A DNA stretch of 64,000 nt from Bog-752 sp963799395 (lineage in GTDB: Bacteria; Actinomycetota; Thermoleophilia; UBA2241): contig CAWCWZ010000053.1 in assembly GCA_963799395.1 (NCBI GenBank), forward strand, positions 21,268-85,267, written 5' to 3'. Position 1 is the stretch's first letter. The number at the start of each line of letters is the position of its first letter. The notes below the pieces were generated by a model. The model saw only the letters and a list, made by a program, of their open reading frames with translations. It was not told where the DNA came from and did not search any database. Shown here one piece after another: positions 54,117 through 62,789 of the stretch. The position numbers and the translations under genes are program-made.

Positions 54117-54313
54117 GAAGCCCTGCCCGTCTCTTCGAGGAGCCGCGCGGCCTCGTCGGCGAGCTCCGCCGCTCGCTCGAAGAGGCTCATCTCGATGTCG
54201 GTCGAGCCGACCTGTCCGGCTCGCCCCTCGAGGTCGCGCAGCTCGGCGGCGATCTCGCGCACCCGGGCGAGCGCCCGGGCGTCGGCGGCGGCACTCGGTC
54301 GCTCCGTCGTCAT
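54113..54313 (-). CDS. xseB: Exonuclease VII small subunit-like protein
   Basis: A 66-residue helical protein from ATG 54313: ALARVREIAAELRDLEGRAG, a short turn, then SLFERAAELADEAARLLEET. It has the two-helix pattern and the location (nusB-xseB-idsA) of XseB, although the central motif is weakly conserved and no xseA lies beside it. ATGA overlap with nusB and GTGA overlap with idsA suggest coupling. Confidence 0.6.
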   Translation of the reverse strand: MTTERPSAAADARALARVREIAAELRDLEGRAGQVGSTDIEMSLFERAAELADEAARLLEETGRAS

Positions 54314-54760
54314 GGCGTCTCCTCGTCGCTCGGGCCGTCGCCGGCGTCGACGATCCCGCCGGTGCGCAACGCCCCGGCGAGGATACCGTTCACCAGGGCG
54401 GCCGCCTCGTCTGTGGAATAGCGCTTCGCCAGGCGCACCGCCTCGTCGATGGCCACCGCGGGCGGCGTCTCGCCGCTGCGCAGCTCCCAGAGCGCGAGAC
54501 GCAGGATGCTGCGCTCGAGCGGCGCGATGCGCGAGACCGGCCAGGCCGGGGAGTTGGCCGCGAGCTCGGCGTCGAGAGCGGGCTGGCTGTCGACGACGCC
54601 GGCCACGCAGCGCGCCGTGAACTCGTCGGGCGTCGTACCCCTCGCTGGCCGCGCGATCGGCCAGAAGGGCCTCGAGCGGCAGATCGGTGACCTCGCGCTG
54701 GTAGAGCACGAAGGCCGCGTCGCGCCGGGCCTGCTTGCGGCTTGGTCTGCGTGCTGCCAC
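54310..54760 (-). CDS. nusB: Transcription antitermination factor NusB (frameshifted)
   Basis: Helical factor for rRNA antitermination with NusE/S10. GTG 54760 starts RPSRKQARRDAAFVLYQREV and VTDLPLEALLADRA. An indel near 54640 shifts to DEFTARCVAGVVDSQPALDA, then ISRIAPLERS-like SRIAPLERSILRLALWEL, TPPAVAIDEAVRLAKRYSTD and ALVNGILAGAL. The halves together cover the whole family. It lies directly after the biotin carrier, as in Bacillus (accB-accC-yqhY-nusB). Confidence 0.9.
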
Positions 54761-54779
54761 GTGCGCCGGGCCCGCGTGC

Positions 54780-55233
54780 CTACGCAGGCTCGATGGCGAA
54801 CAGCGGCTGGCCGTATTCGACCGCGGCCCCGTTGTCGGCCAGCACCTCGCGCACGACCCCGTCGATGTCGGAGCCCAGCTCGTTCATCAGCTTCATCGCC
54901 TCGAGGATGCACAGCGTCTGCCCTGCCGACACGGCGTCGCCGACGGCGACGAACGGTTCGATCGTCGGCGACGACGCGCGGTAGAACGTGCCCACCATCG
55001 GTGAGCGCACGACGTGGTAGCCGTTGCTCTCGGCGGCGGCCGGCGAAGGCGGCTGCGCGGCAGCCGGTGCGGCCGCCGCCCTGCCGCCGTCGTCAGCGGC
55101 TGGCGGCGCTTCGGGCGCCGTCTTGCGCACCGTGATGCGCACGTCGCCCTCTTCGAGGGTGAGCTCCTGCAGGTCGCTCGCCTCGACCATGGCGATGATC
55201 TCCTTGACACGGTCGGCCGCCGGCCTCGCTCAC
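54780..55233 (-). CDS. accB: Biotin carboxyl carrier domain protein (AccB-like; probably continuous with the carboxyltransferase)
   Basis: Carries CO2 on biotin between carboxylase and transferase. The biotinyl domain shows SPMVGTFYRASSPTIEPFVA and LCILEAMKLMNELGSDIDG, with the biotinylated Lys in EAMKLM. An N-terminal helix ADRVKEIIAMVEASDLQELT and an Ala/Pro linker precede it. The open frame starts at 55190, but conserved sequence extends upstream into the carboxyltransferase frame. Removing one G near 55222 joins the two reading frames, so this may be the C-terminal domain of one long alpha subunit; alternatively GTG 55233 begins a free AccB. Confidence 0.88.
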
Positions 55234-56635
55234 GGCGCTCTGCATCTGCGAGGTCAGGTAGGCCGGCACCAGCGTGCCGAACACGTCGTGCTCGGGCCCG
55301 AGACGATGGCGCTCGAGGTAGGCGCGCGCCGTCTGCGGGAAGAGCGCGTACGACAGGACGTCTTCGTCGGAGTGCGCCAGATCGCCCACCTCGGCGCGCA
55401 CGTCGTCGAGCGTCTCGGAGACCAGCTCGGCCGGTCGTACGGTGATCGGCCGCTCGTCGCCCAGCACGCGCTCGACGATCTCGGGCGAGACCGGTCCGGG
55501 AGCCGCTCCGTAGCGGCCGCGCAGGTAGGCCTTCATCTCGTCGGGCACGATGTGCCAGCGCTTTCCGGAGAGCACGTTGAGCACCGCCTGCGTGCCGACG
55601 ATCTGCGACATCGGCGTGACGAGCGGCGGAAAGCCGACTTCGGCGCGCACCACGGGGATCTCCTCGAGGACCTCGGGCAGCCGGTCGAGGGCGTTCTGCT
55701 CCTTGAGCTGGCTCTCGAGGTTGGAGATCATGCCGCCCGGCACCTGGTGCGAGTAGACCTGCATGTGCGTGAGCGAGGTGACGCCGCGATCCCAGCCGCC
55801 CTCGATACGGACCGTCTCGAAGTACTTGGCGATGGCGAACAGGCTCTCGAGGTCGAGCTCGGAGTCGTACGGCGTGCCGATCAGCGCCGTCACCACCATC
55901 TCGGTGGCGGGCTGCGAGTTGCCGAACGCCATCGGCACGGTGGCCGTGTCGATCACGTCGACGCCGGCCTCGATGGCCTTGAGGTACGTCATCGGCGCCA
56001 GGCCGCCGATGTAGTGGCAGTGGAGCTGGATGGGCACCGCGAACTCGGACTTCAGGCGGGTGATGAGCTGCTCGGCGTAGAACGGGCTGAGCAGCGCCGC
56101 CATGTCCTTGATACAGAGGGAGTCGGCCCCCATGTCGACGAGACGCCCGGCGACCTCGATGTAGTGGTCGAGCGAGTGCACCGGCGAGATCGTGTAGACG
56201 ACCGCCGCCTGGAAATGCTTGCCGGCGTCCTTGATCGCCGCCGCCGCCGCTTCGAAGTTGCGGGTGTCGTTCAGGGCGTCGAAGACGCGGAAGATGTCGA
56301 TGCCGTTCTCGGCCGCCTTGGTGACGAAGCGGCGCACGATGTCGTCGCCGTAGTGGCGGTAGCCGACCAGGTTCTGCCCGCGCAGCAGCATCTGCAGCGG
56401 CGTGCGCGTGCACGTGGTTGCGGATGACCCGCAGCCGCTCCCAGGGGTCTTCGTCGAGGAACCGCAGGCAGGCGTCGAAGGTCGCGCCGCCCCAGCATTC
56501 GAGCGAGTGGAAGCCCACGGCGTCGAGCTGTTCGAGGACCGGCAGCATCTGGGCGGTGCGCATGCGCGTGGCCCACAGCGACTGGTGGGCGTCGCGCAGG
56601 GTGGTGTCGGTGATGCCGATGCGTCTCGCTCGCAA
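55093..56635 (-). CDS. pycB: Biotin-dependent carboxyltransferase (PycB/OadA type; frameshifted)
   Basis: Moves a carboxyl group between biotin and pyruvate/oxaloacetate. The HMGL-like TIM barrel starts RIGITDTTLRDAHQSLWATR and has SLECWGGATFDACLRFLDED. It then crosses a one-base insertion near 56405 to PLQMLLRGQNLVGYRHYGDD, IFRVFDALNDTRNFE, LCIKDMAALLSP and IQLHCHYIGGLA, followed by the PYC/OADA domain. Start TTG 56635 is preceded by GAGAGG. The visible frame ends at 55093, but a further one-base correction near 55222 leads into the biotin domain, giving about 617 residues, the size of OadA/PycB. No biotin carboxylase (accC/pycA) is in the window. Confidence 0.9.
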
Positions 56636-56664
56636 AACGCCTCTCCCCGCCCCTCGCCCTGACC

Positions 56665-57231
56665 CTACACGCGGGTGATGTAGCCGCCGGTGCGCGTGTC
56701 GACCCGCACGCGCTCGCCTTCCTCGATGAACAGCGGCACCTGGATGATGACCCCCGTCTCGAGGGTGGCCGGCTTGGTGCCGCCCTGGGCGGTGTCGCCG
56801 CGCAGCCCGGGTTCGGTGTGCGTGATCGTGAGCTCGACGTGGTTGGGCGCCTCGACGCTGGCCGGCTCGCCGTTCAGCGACAGGAGCTGGACCTCCTGGT
56901 TCTCGACGACCCACTCGAGGGCCGCGCTCGCCGTCGCCGGGCTCACCGTGATCTGCTCGAACGTCTCCGGGTCCATGAGCACGACCTCGTCGTCGGTCGA
57001 GTACAGGTAGGTCATGGAGCGCGACTGGGTGTGGATGCGGTCGAACTTCTCGCCCGAGCGGAAGGTCTTGTCGAGGACCGCTCCGGTCGCGATGTTGCGG
57101 ACCTTGGTGCGCACGAACGCTCCGCCTTTGCCCGGCTTGACGTGCTGGAACTCGACGATCGTGAAGTTCTCACCGTCGATCTCGATCGCCATGCCGTTCT
57201 TGAACTGGGCGGTGGACACTACTTCGGCCAT
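56665..57231 (-). CDS. efp: Elongation factor P
   Basis: Relieves ribosome stalling at proline runs. The 188-residue protein has the three beta-barrel domains, with VEFQHVKPGKGGAFVRTKVR, whose PGKGG loop Lys is the conserved tip residue. LDKTFRSGEKFDRIHTQSRS, YTYL-like MTYLYSTDDEVVLMDPETFE, and IEEGERVRVDTRTGGYI complete it. The pepQ-efp order is common in Gram-positive bacteria. A spacing of 30 bases separates it from the carboxyltransferase. Confidence 0.97.
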   Translation of the reverse strand: MAEVVSTAQFKNGMAIEIDGENFTIVEFQHVKPGKGGAFVRTKVRNIATGAVLDKTFRSGEKFDRIHTQSRSMTYLYSTDDEVVLMDPETFEQITVSPATASAALEWVVENQEVQLLSLNGEPASVEAPNHVELTITHTEPGLRGDTAQGGTKPATLETGVIIQVPLFIEEGERVRVDTRTGGYITRV

Positions 57232-57304
57232 AGGTTCTCTCTAGCTCGGTCGGGACAACGACTCCGGGAGACCCTGTCTTGGCTCTTCCCCGGACCGGCA
57301 CATC

Positions 57305-57313
57305 ATGATACAC
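57305..57313 (-). promoter_or_regulatory. Candidate -10 element upstream of efp
   Basis: Minus-strand GTGTATCATGATGTG lies about 75 bases before the efp ATG. The TATCAT hexamer matches the rpsB and rpsP candidates, though TG directly abuts the hexamer here. Confidence 0.35.
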
Positions 57314-57392
57314 GAAAGCCGCCTGCGCCGGGCACGATGCCGGCGTCGCTCCGATCCCCGCGGCGAGCGTCGCACGGGCCGTCGCGGCGCCC

Positions 57393-58481
57393 CTAGCCGA
57401 CGACGCGCAGCTCCTTGGCAAAGAGGGTGAGCCGCTCGCAGCCGCCGGCCGTGACCACCACCGTGTCCTCGATGCGCACGCCAAAGCGACCCTCGAGGTA
57501 GATGCCGGGCTCGACCGTGACCACCATGCCCGGCGCGAGTCGCTCGCGGCCGCGCCGGTTCACGAGCGGCGCCTCGTGGATCTCGAGACCGACGCCGTGA
57601 CCGGTGCCGTGACCGAACCGCTCGCCGTAGCCGGCGGTCTCGATGACGCCGCGCGCGGCGGCGTCGACCACCCTGGCCTCGACGCCGCCGCGCACGGCCT
57701 CGAGGCCCGCGTTCTGTGCGGCCAGGACGATGTCGTACACGGCGCGCTGCTCGCCGTCGGCGCGCCCGACCGCGAACGTGCGCGTGATGTCGCTGTGGTA
57801 GCCGTCGAGCCGGGCGCCCATGTCGATCACCACGAGGTCGCCGTCGCCGATCGCGGCGTCGGTCGGGTTGGCGTGCGGCAGCGCCCCGCGCGGCCCGGCC
57901 GCGACGATGGTCGCGAAGGCGACCGCCTCGGCCCCGCCGCCCCGCACCGCCTGCTCGACGGCCCAGGCCACTTCGCTCTCGGCGCGGCCCCGCAGGCCCT
58001 GGGCGACCACCGTCTCGAGGGCGGCGTCGGCTATCGCCGCCGCCGCCCGCAGCAGGCGCAGCTCGGCCTCGTCTTTCACCTCGCGCAGGGCGCTCACCCG
58101 CGCTCCCAGGTCGACGAGGCGCCCCGCGAACCCACGGCGCAGGCGACGGTGGCCCGCATACGACATCACGTCGCCCTGGAACCCCAGGCGGCGCTCGCCG
58201 TCGCCGCGGCCGTCGGCCGCGGCCCAGGCCGCGAGCGCGTCGGCCGCAAGGGCGGCGCCGCCTTCGCTCCTGACGAGCTCGAAGCCCGCGACCTCGCCCT
58301 CGATCTGCGTCCAGAACCGCGAGTCCGCGCAGATGAGCGCCTGCCCGGGGCTCACCAGGAGGAGCGCCTCGTCGCCGCGAAAGCCCGACAGGTAGCGGAC
58401 GTCGGCGGCGTTGCTCACGAGGGCTGCGTCGAGCTTGCGCTCGAGGAGAAGGCGGCGCAGCGCGGCCACCCGCTGACTCAC
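57393..58481 (-). CDS. pepQ: Xaa-Pro aminopeptidase/dipeptidase (M24B)
   Basis: Dimetal peptidase that releases residues before proline. The 362-residue protein has a creatinase N-domain (LVSNAADVRYLSGFRGDEAL) and the pita-bread catalytic domain. Its metal ligands lie in VVIDMGARLDGYHSDITRTF (two Asp), GHGTGHGVGLEIHEAP (His), VTVEPGIYLEG (Glu) and VRIEDTVVV (Glu). GTG 58481 overlaps the aroQ stop as GTGA. The aroQ-pepQ-efp string is typical of Firmicutes and Actinomycetota. Confidence 0.94.
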   Translation of the reverse strand: MSQRVAALRRLLLERKLDAALVSNAADVRYLSGFRGDEALLLVSPGQALICADSRFWTQIEGEVAGFELVRSEGGAALAADALAAWAAADGRGDGERRLGFQGDVMSYAGHRRLRRGFAGRLVDLGARVSALREVKDEAELRLLRAAAAIADAALETVVAQGLRGRAESEVAWAVEQAVRGGGAEAVAFATIVAAGPRGALPHANPTDAAIGDGDLVVIDMGARLDGYHSDITRTFAVGRADGEQRAVYDIVLAAQNAGLEAVRGGVEARVVDAAARGVIETAGYGERFGHGTGHGVGLEIHEAPLVNRRGRERLAPGMVVTVEPGIYLEGRFGVRIEDTVVVTAGGCERLTLFAKELRVVG

Positions 58482-58924
58482 GATCCGCCGACCTCCAGAA
58501 GCTTGTCGAAGGCCTCCAGATAGCCCTCCACGCCTTTGCCCGAGACCCGTACCGCGACCAGGTCGGCGATCACCGATCGCCGGCGCCATTCCTCGCGGTC
58601 GTCGACGGCCGAGAGATGGACCTCGGCCATGGGACAGGACAGAAGCTCGAGCGCGTCGTGCAGCGCCCAGCTGTAGTGGGTCCAGGCGCCGGGATTGATC
58701 AGCACGGCGTCCACCCGCTCGTCGCCGCGTGCGAGGGCGTGCAGCTGTTCGACCAGACGGCCTTCGTGGTTGGTCTGAAAGCAGCGGGCCTCGAACCCGC
58801 TGAGGGCGGCGTGCGCGGCCACCCGGGCGCAGAGCTCCTGCAGGGTGAGGGAGCCGTAGTGCTCCCGCGACCGCCTGCCGAGCATGTCGAGGTTGACCCC
58901 GTGCAGCAGCCAGAGCACCTTCAT
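58478..58924 (-). CDS. aroQ: 3-dehydroquinate dehydratase, type II
   Basis: Third shikimate-pathway step. From ATG 58924, which overlaps the aroB stop as ATGA, it is 148 residues, the family length. WLLHGVNLDMLGRRSREHYG corresponds to the GPNLNLLGxREPxIYG motif, here with Val in place of Pro and a shortened RE-Y segment retaining the Tyr. QTNHEGRLVEQLH, INPGAWTHYSWALHDAL and AEVHLSAVDDREEWRRRSV carry the remaining active-site residues (Asn, His, Glu, Arg). Confidence 0.92.
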   Translation of the reverse strand: MKVLWLLHGVNLDMLGRRSREHYGSLTLQELCARVAAHAALSGFEARCFQTNHEGRLVEQLHALARGDERVDAVLINPGAWTHYSWALHDALELLSCPMAEVHLSAVDDREEWRRRSVIADLVAVRVSGKGVEGYLEAFDKLLEVGGS

Positions 58925-60024
58925 CGCTTCATCAGCCATGCGATCACCTCGCTCTGCAGGTCCGGCGGCACAGCCACCCCGGTCACGGGGCGGCCGACCT
59001 CTTCGAGCAGGACGAACCTGGCCGCGCCCTCGGCGACCTTCTTGTCGCGGGCGATGAGCCGCACCACGTCGGCGGCGGCGACGCCGGCGAGCCGTTCGGG
59101 CAGACCCGCGGCCGAAAGCAGCCGCTGCCCGCGTTCGGCCGCCGCGGCGTCGAGCCCCGTGAGGCGAGCGGAGAGCCACAGCGCGGCGCGCAGACCCAGG
59201 CCGACCGCCTCGCCGTGCGAGTAGCGGTCGAAGCCGCCGGCCACCTCGATCGCGTGACCGACCGTGTGGCCGAAGTTGAGTATCGCGCGCCCTCCGGTCG
59301 TCTCGTGCGGGTCGCGCCCGACGATCGCTGCCTTGAAGCGCACGTCGGCTTCGAGCAGACGCGGGCCGGGGTGCGCTCCGTCGAGCACGCCGGCCTCGGT
59401 CAGAATCAGCGTCTCGCCCCCGGCGAGCAGGCCATGTTTGGCGACCTCGGCCCAGCCGCAGCGCACCTCGCGAACGGGCAGCGTCGCGAGGGTATCGGTG
59501 TCTTCGACCACGAGGCGGGGCTGGTAGTACGTCCCCAGGTAGTTCTTGCCCTCCTTCATGTCGACCGCGACCTTGCCGCCCACGGCGGCGTCGACCATGG
59601 CGAGCAGGGTGGTGGGCGCCTGTACGAGCCGCACGCCGCGCAGGAAGGTCGCGGCGGCGTAGCCGGCGAGGTCGCCGATCACGCCGCCGCCGAGAGCCAC
59701 GATGGTGTCGTCGCGCCCGACGCCGAGATCGTAGAGACGATCGTAGAGCGCCCCGAGAGCCGCCTGGTTCTTGGTCTGCTCTCCGGGGGGCAGGACCACG
59801 GACGACGGCCGGGCGCCGGCGGCCTCGAGAGCGCCGACGGCGCGGTCGAGGTAGAGCGGCGCGACGTTCTCGTCGCAGATCACGACGGCCTGGGTGGCGG
59901 GGCGGCCGCAGAGCTCGCCGAGTCGCTTCAGGAGTCCGGCGCCGATCTTCACGTCGTAGGCCTCGTCGACCGTCACCGCGACGGTCACCGTGGCCGCAGG
60001 CCCCTCGCCGGCGGCGCCGCTCAC
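58921..60024 (-). CDS. aroB: 3-dehydroquinate synthase
   Basis: Second shikimate step, NAD- and metal-dependent. The 367-residue protein shows VVLPPGEQTKNQAALGALYD, TIVALGGGVIGDLAGYAAAT, PTTLLAMVDAAVGGKVAVDM, EVRCGWAEVAKHGLL (metal Glu), ILNFGHTVGHAIE (metal His) and YSHGEAVGLGLRAA (metal His). GTG 60024 overlaps the aroK stop as GTGA. The long upstream open frame is the shadow of aroK. Confidence 0.96.
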   Translation of the reverse strand: MSGAAGEGPAATVTVAVTVDEAYDVKIGAGLLKRLGELCGRPATQAVVICDENVAPLYLDRAVGALEAAGARPSSVVLPPGEQTKNQAALGALYDRLYDLGVGRDDTIVALGGGVIGDLAGYAAATFLRGVRLVQAPTTLLAMVDAAVGGKVAVDMKEGKNYLGTYYQPRLVVEDTDTLATLPVREVRCGWAEVAKHGLLAGGETLILTEAGVLDGAHPGPRLLEADVRFKAAIVGRDPHETTGGRAILNFGHTVGHAIEVAGGFDRYSHGEAVGLGLRAALWLSARLTGLDAAAAERGQRLLSAAGLPERLAGVAAADVVRLIARDKKVAEGAARFVLLEEVGRPVTGVAVPPDLQSEVIAWLMKR

Positions 60025-60527
60025 GCCGCCACCGTCGCGACCACCTTGTCGACCACCCAGGCGAGGCGCTCGCGGCCGGCCGTACGCACCACTGCCGTCG
60101 ACACCTCCTCGTAGAGCGGCCGGCGCCGCGCGTACAGCGCTTCGAACAGCGCCTCGTCGCGCGCCAGCGGCCTGGCGCCCGATTGCGACCGGGCGAACAG
60201 CACGTGCGGCGGCGCGTCGAGCCAGACGACGTGCGGCAGGCGCTGCAGCGCCTCTCGCACGTCGTCGATCGTCACCGCCCCGCCGCCCAGCGAGACCACG
60301 CGGGCGCGGAGCTCGGCCGCGGCCAGCTCGTCGAGGACGACGGCCCGCTCGATCTCGCGAAAAGCCTCTTCGCCGCTGTCGGCAAAGAGCGCGGAGATCG
60401 GCCCGTGACGATCGGTGATGACCTTGTCGGTGTCGACGAACGGCAGGTTCAGCCGCCTGGCTGCGAGCCGGCCGACCTGTGTCTTGCCGGCGCCCATGAA
60501 CCCCACCAGGACGACGCTGCCGCTCAC
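60021..60527 (-). CDS. aroK: Shikimate kinase
   Basis: Phosphorylates shikimate with ATP. From GTG 60527, overlapping the aroC stop, it has 168 residues. VVLVGFMGAGKTQVGRLAAR is the P-loop, FVDTDKVITDRHGPISALF holds the shikimate-binding Asp, EEAFREIERAVV follows, and ARVVSLGGGAVTIDDVREAL gives the GGG motif. ARPLARDEALFEALYARRRP contains the lid Arg residues. It is a standard-length monofunctional kinase. Confidence 0.95.
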   Translation of the reverse strand: MSGSVVLVGFMGAGKTQVGRLAARRLNLPFVDTDKVITDRHGPISALFADSGEEAFREIERAVVLDELAAAELRARVVSLGGGAVTIDDVREALQRLPHVVWLDAPPHVLFARSQSGARPLARDEALFEALYARRRPLYEEVSTAVVRTAGRERLAWVVDKVVATVAA

Positions 60528-61684
60528 AGCCGCCGCAGGCGGTCGCGATGCGCTTCGACGGCGGCCGCGAGCTCCTCGACCGTCTCGCCGCCGAACCGTT
60601 CGAGCGCGGCGCCCGCCAGACACAGCGCCACCACGGCCTCACCCACGACCGCGGCGGCCGGCACGGCGCACACATCGCTGCGCTCCACGTGGGCCTCGAC
60701 GGTTTCGTGGCTGCCCAGGCGGACGCTGCGCAACGGGCTCATGAGCGTGGCGATCGGCTTCATCGCGGCCCGCACGACGATCGGCAGGCCCGTGGAGATG
60801 CCGCCCTCGACGCCGCCGGCGTTGTTGGTCGTGCGTCCGTAGCCGTCGGCTTCGGACCAGACGATCTCGTCGTGCACCCGCGAGCCCGGCAGACGCGCGG
60901 CCGCGAACCCCAGACCGACCTCGACGCCCTTGATCGCGGGGATCGCGAGAAGGGCCGCGCCGAGGCGGGCGCCGAGCCGGCGGTCGCCCTGCGCGTAGCT
61001 GCCGACGCCCGGCGGAAAGCCGAAGACCACGACCTCGAAGACGCCGCCGAGGGTGTCGCCCTCCTGGCCCGCCGCGGCGACGGCCGTCCGCATCTGTTCG
61101 CTCGCCACCGGGTCGAGGCAGCGCAGCGGGTCGCCGTCGACTCCCTCGAACGCCGCGGGCGACGAACCCGCGACGCCGGCGATGACATCGGCGATCACCA
61201 CGACGTGGCTGTGCACGGCGCAGCCGAGCGTAGAGAGCAACCGGCGCGCGACCGCGCCGCAGGCGACCCGCGCCGCGGTCTCGCGCGCGCTGGCGCGCTC
61301 GATCACGTCGCGTAGATCGTCGCCTCCGTAGAGCTGCGCCCCGGTAAGATCGGCGTGTCCGGGCCGCGGGACGCGCAGCGGCTCGACCGGCCGCGCGACC
61401 GCTTCGACCGCCAGCTTGTCGACCCAGTTCGCAGCGTCGCGGTTCTCGATCGCCAGAGCGATCGGCGCGCCGGTGGTGCGACCGTACCGCACCCCGGAGA
61501 GGATCGTCACACGGTCCTTCTCGATCTCCTGGCGGGCGCCGCGGCCGTAGCCGAGCTGGCGGCGCGCGAGGTCGGCGTCGATCGCCGCCGCCTCGAGGGC
61601 CAGTCCCGCCGGGCAGCCCTCGACGATGGCGGTCAGCTGGCGGCCATGCGACTCGCCGGCCGTGAGATAACGCAGCGTGGTCAT
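60524..61684 (-). CDS. aroC: Chorismate synthase
   Basis: Last shikimate-pathway step, reduced-FMN dependent. From ATG 61684 it has 386 residues: LRYLTAGESHGRQLTAIVEG, RQLGYGRGARQEIEKDRVTI, SGVRYGRTTGAPIALAIENR, RPGHADLTGAQLYGGDDLRD, IERASARETAARVACGAVAR and NNAGGVEGGISTGLPIVVRA are all family signatures. It is the first gene of aroC-aroK-aroB-aroQ and stands after the pilus operon terminator. Confidence 0.97.
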   Translation of the reverse strand: MTTLRYLTAGESHGRQLTAIVEGCPAGLALEAAAIDADLARRQLGYGRGARQEIEKDRVTILSGVRYGRTTGAPIALAIENRDAANWVDKLAVEAVARPVEPLRVPRPGHADLTGAQLYGGDDLRDVIERASARETAARVACGAVARRLLSTLGCAVHSHVVVIADVIAGVAGSSPAAFEGVDGDPLRCLDPVASEQMRTAVAAAGQEGDTLGGVFEVVVFGFPPGVGSYAQGDRRLGARLGAALLAIPAIKGVEVGLGFAAARLPGSRVHDEIVWSEADGYGRTTNNAGGVEGGISTGLPIVVRAAMKPIATLMSPLRSVRLGSHETVEAHVERSDVCAVPAAAVVGEAVVALCLAGAALERFGGETVEELAAAVEAHRDRLRRL

Positions 61685-61775
61685 GCCCGCTACCTTACAC
61701 GCCGCGCCGAAGACGAGACAATGAGGGCGGTGAAGATGAGGCGCCGGGCGAGCCGGCGCCGCGGGCACAGGGAGA

Positions 61776-61818
61776 CGGTGCAAAACGAAGGGGGCGGGCT
61801 GCTGCGCAGCCCGCCCCC
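61776..61818 (-). terminator. Intrinsic terminator of the pilus operon
   Basis: A perfect 13-bp GC stem (arms 61790-61802 and 61806-61818, three-base loop) is followed on the minus strand by TTCGTTTTG. It lies about 30 bases after the inferred stop of the PilP-position gene and before aroC. Confidence 0.85.
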
Positions 61819-61845
61819 GGGGGTTCGTCCAGTGAGAGACGCGGT

Positions 61846-62789
61846 CTACTGGACACGGGCTGCCCGACGTGCAGCGTGACCTGCACGTCGGCGTGGAGGA
61901 TCGTGACCGTCTGCGCCGGGCCGTTGATGCCGAGGATCTTGATCTGACCCCAGCTCGTGGTCATGACGTCGCCGACCTTCTTGGCGGCGAAGGTGGTGCC
62001 GTCGACCACGATGGTCGCACTCGGCACGCCGTTGTGCGTCTCGATGCTGGTCGCCCTGACGCTGTGGCTCACGGCGTAGCTCGTCGAGCCGCTGTCCGAA
62101 CTGCTGCCGCTGCCCGAAGTGCTGCCCGAACCGCTACCGCTGCCCGAGCCGCTGCCGCTGCCGGTGCCCTCGCTGTAGTCGACCTTCGCCGTGATCGTGT
62201 AGACGACCTGGTTCGTGCCGTTGGCGTCCTCGAGAGTCACGGCCACGGGCTGGTCGCCGACCGTGAAGGTCGTCAGGTTGCCACCGATGGTGTAGCCGCC
62301 CAGCAGCTTGAAGGTGACGCCGCTCGACTTGATGTCGGTGATCTGGAAGAGCGAGTCGGCCGGAGGCAGCTTGTCGCCGACCTTCTGGTTCGTGTAGGTC
62401 GAGTCGATCTTGCCGCCCTTGATCGTGACGTCCGTCGTCAGCGTCGTTGGCGTCGGCGACGGAGAAGCGCTCGGGGTGCCCGTCGGCGCGGGCGTGGCGC
62501 TGCTGCTGGACACCGGCGCCGCGGTCGCCTGGATGAACGGGTTGCGGCTGTGGAACTGGTCAAGCGTCGGGTCCTGCTTGGCGGGATCGAGCGCACTCGC
62601 ACCGCTACCCGTTGAGGAGGCGACGGTCGACGAGTCGGCCAGACCGGCCGCGGCCGGGTTCGAGGCGCCGGTGGCGCTGAGGGCGGTCGTCGCGCCGCCG
62701 TGGCCGTGAACGGCCACCACAGAGGCCACGGCGAGCGCGGCCACTACCACGATCACGAGCACGACGTTGGACTTGTTGATCGTCATCAT
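61846..62789 (-). CDS. Membrane-anchored protein at the PilP position of a type IV pilus operon (frameshift at C-terminus)
   Basis: ATG 62789 overlaps the PilO-like stop (ATGA). One N-terminal membrane helix (NVVLVIVVVAALAVASVVAV) leads to a Ser/Ala/Thr/Pro linker, then two similar beta-rich modules separated by a GSGSGSGSGS linker. Both modules contain a KVGD motif followed by a QI(T/L)-type strand and end with VGDQPVAV or VGQPV. PilP proteins link the inner-membrane PilMNO ring to the secretin; this one has the right place and topology but little recognisable PilP sequence. As read the frame runs to 61695 across the terminator; a one-base change near 61853 gives the stop at 61846. Confidence 0.65.
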
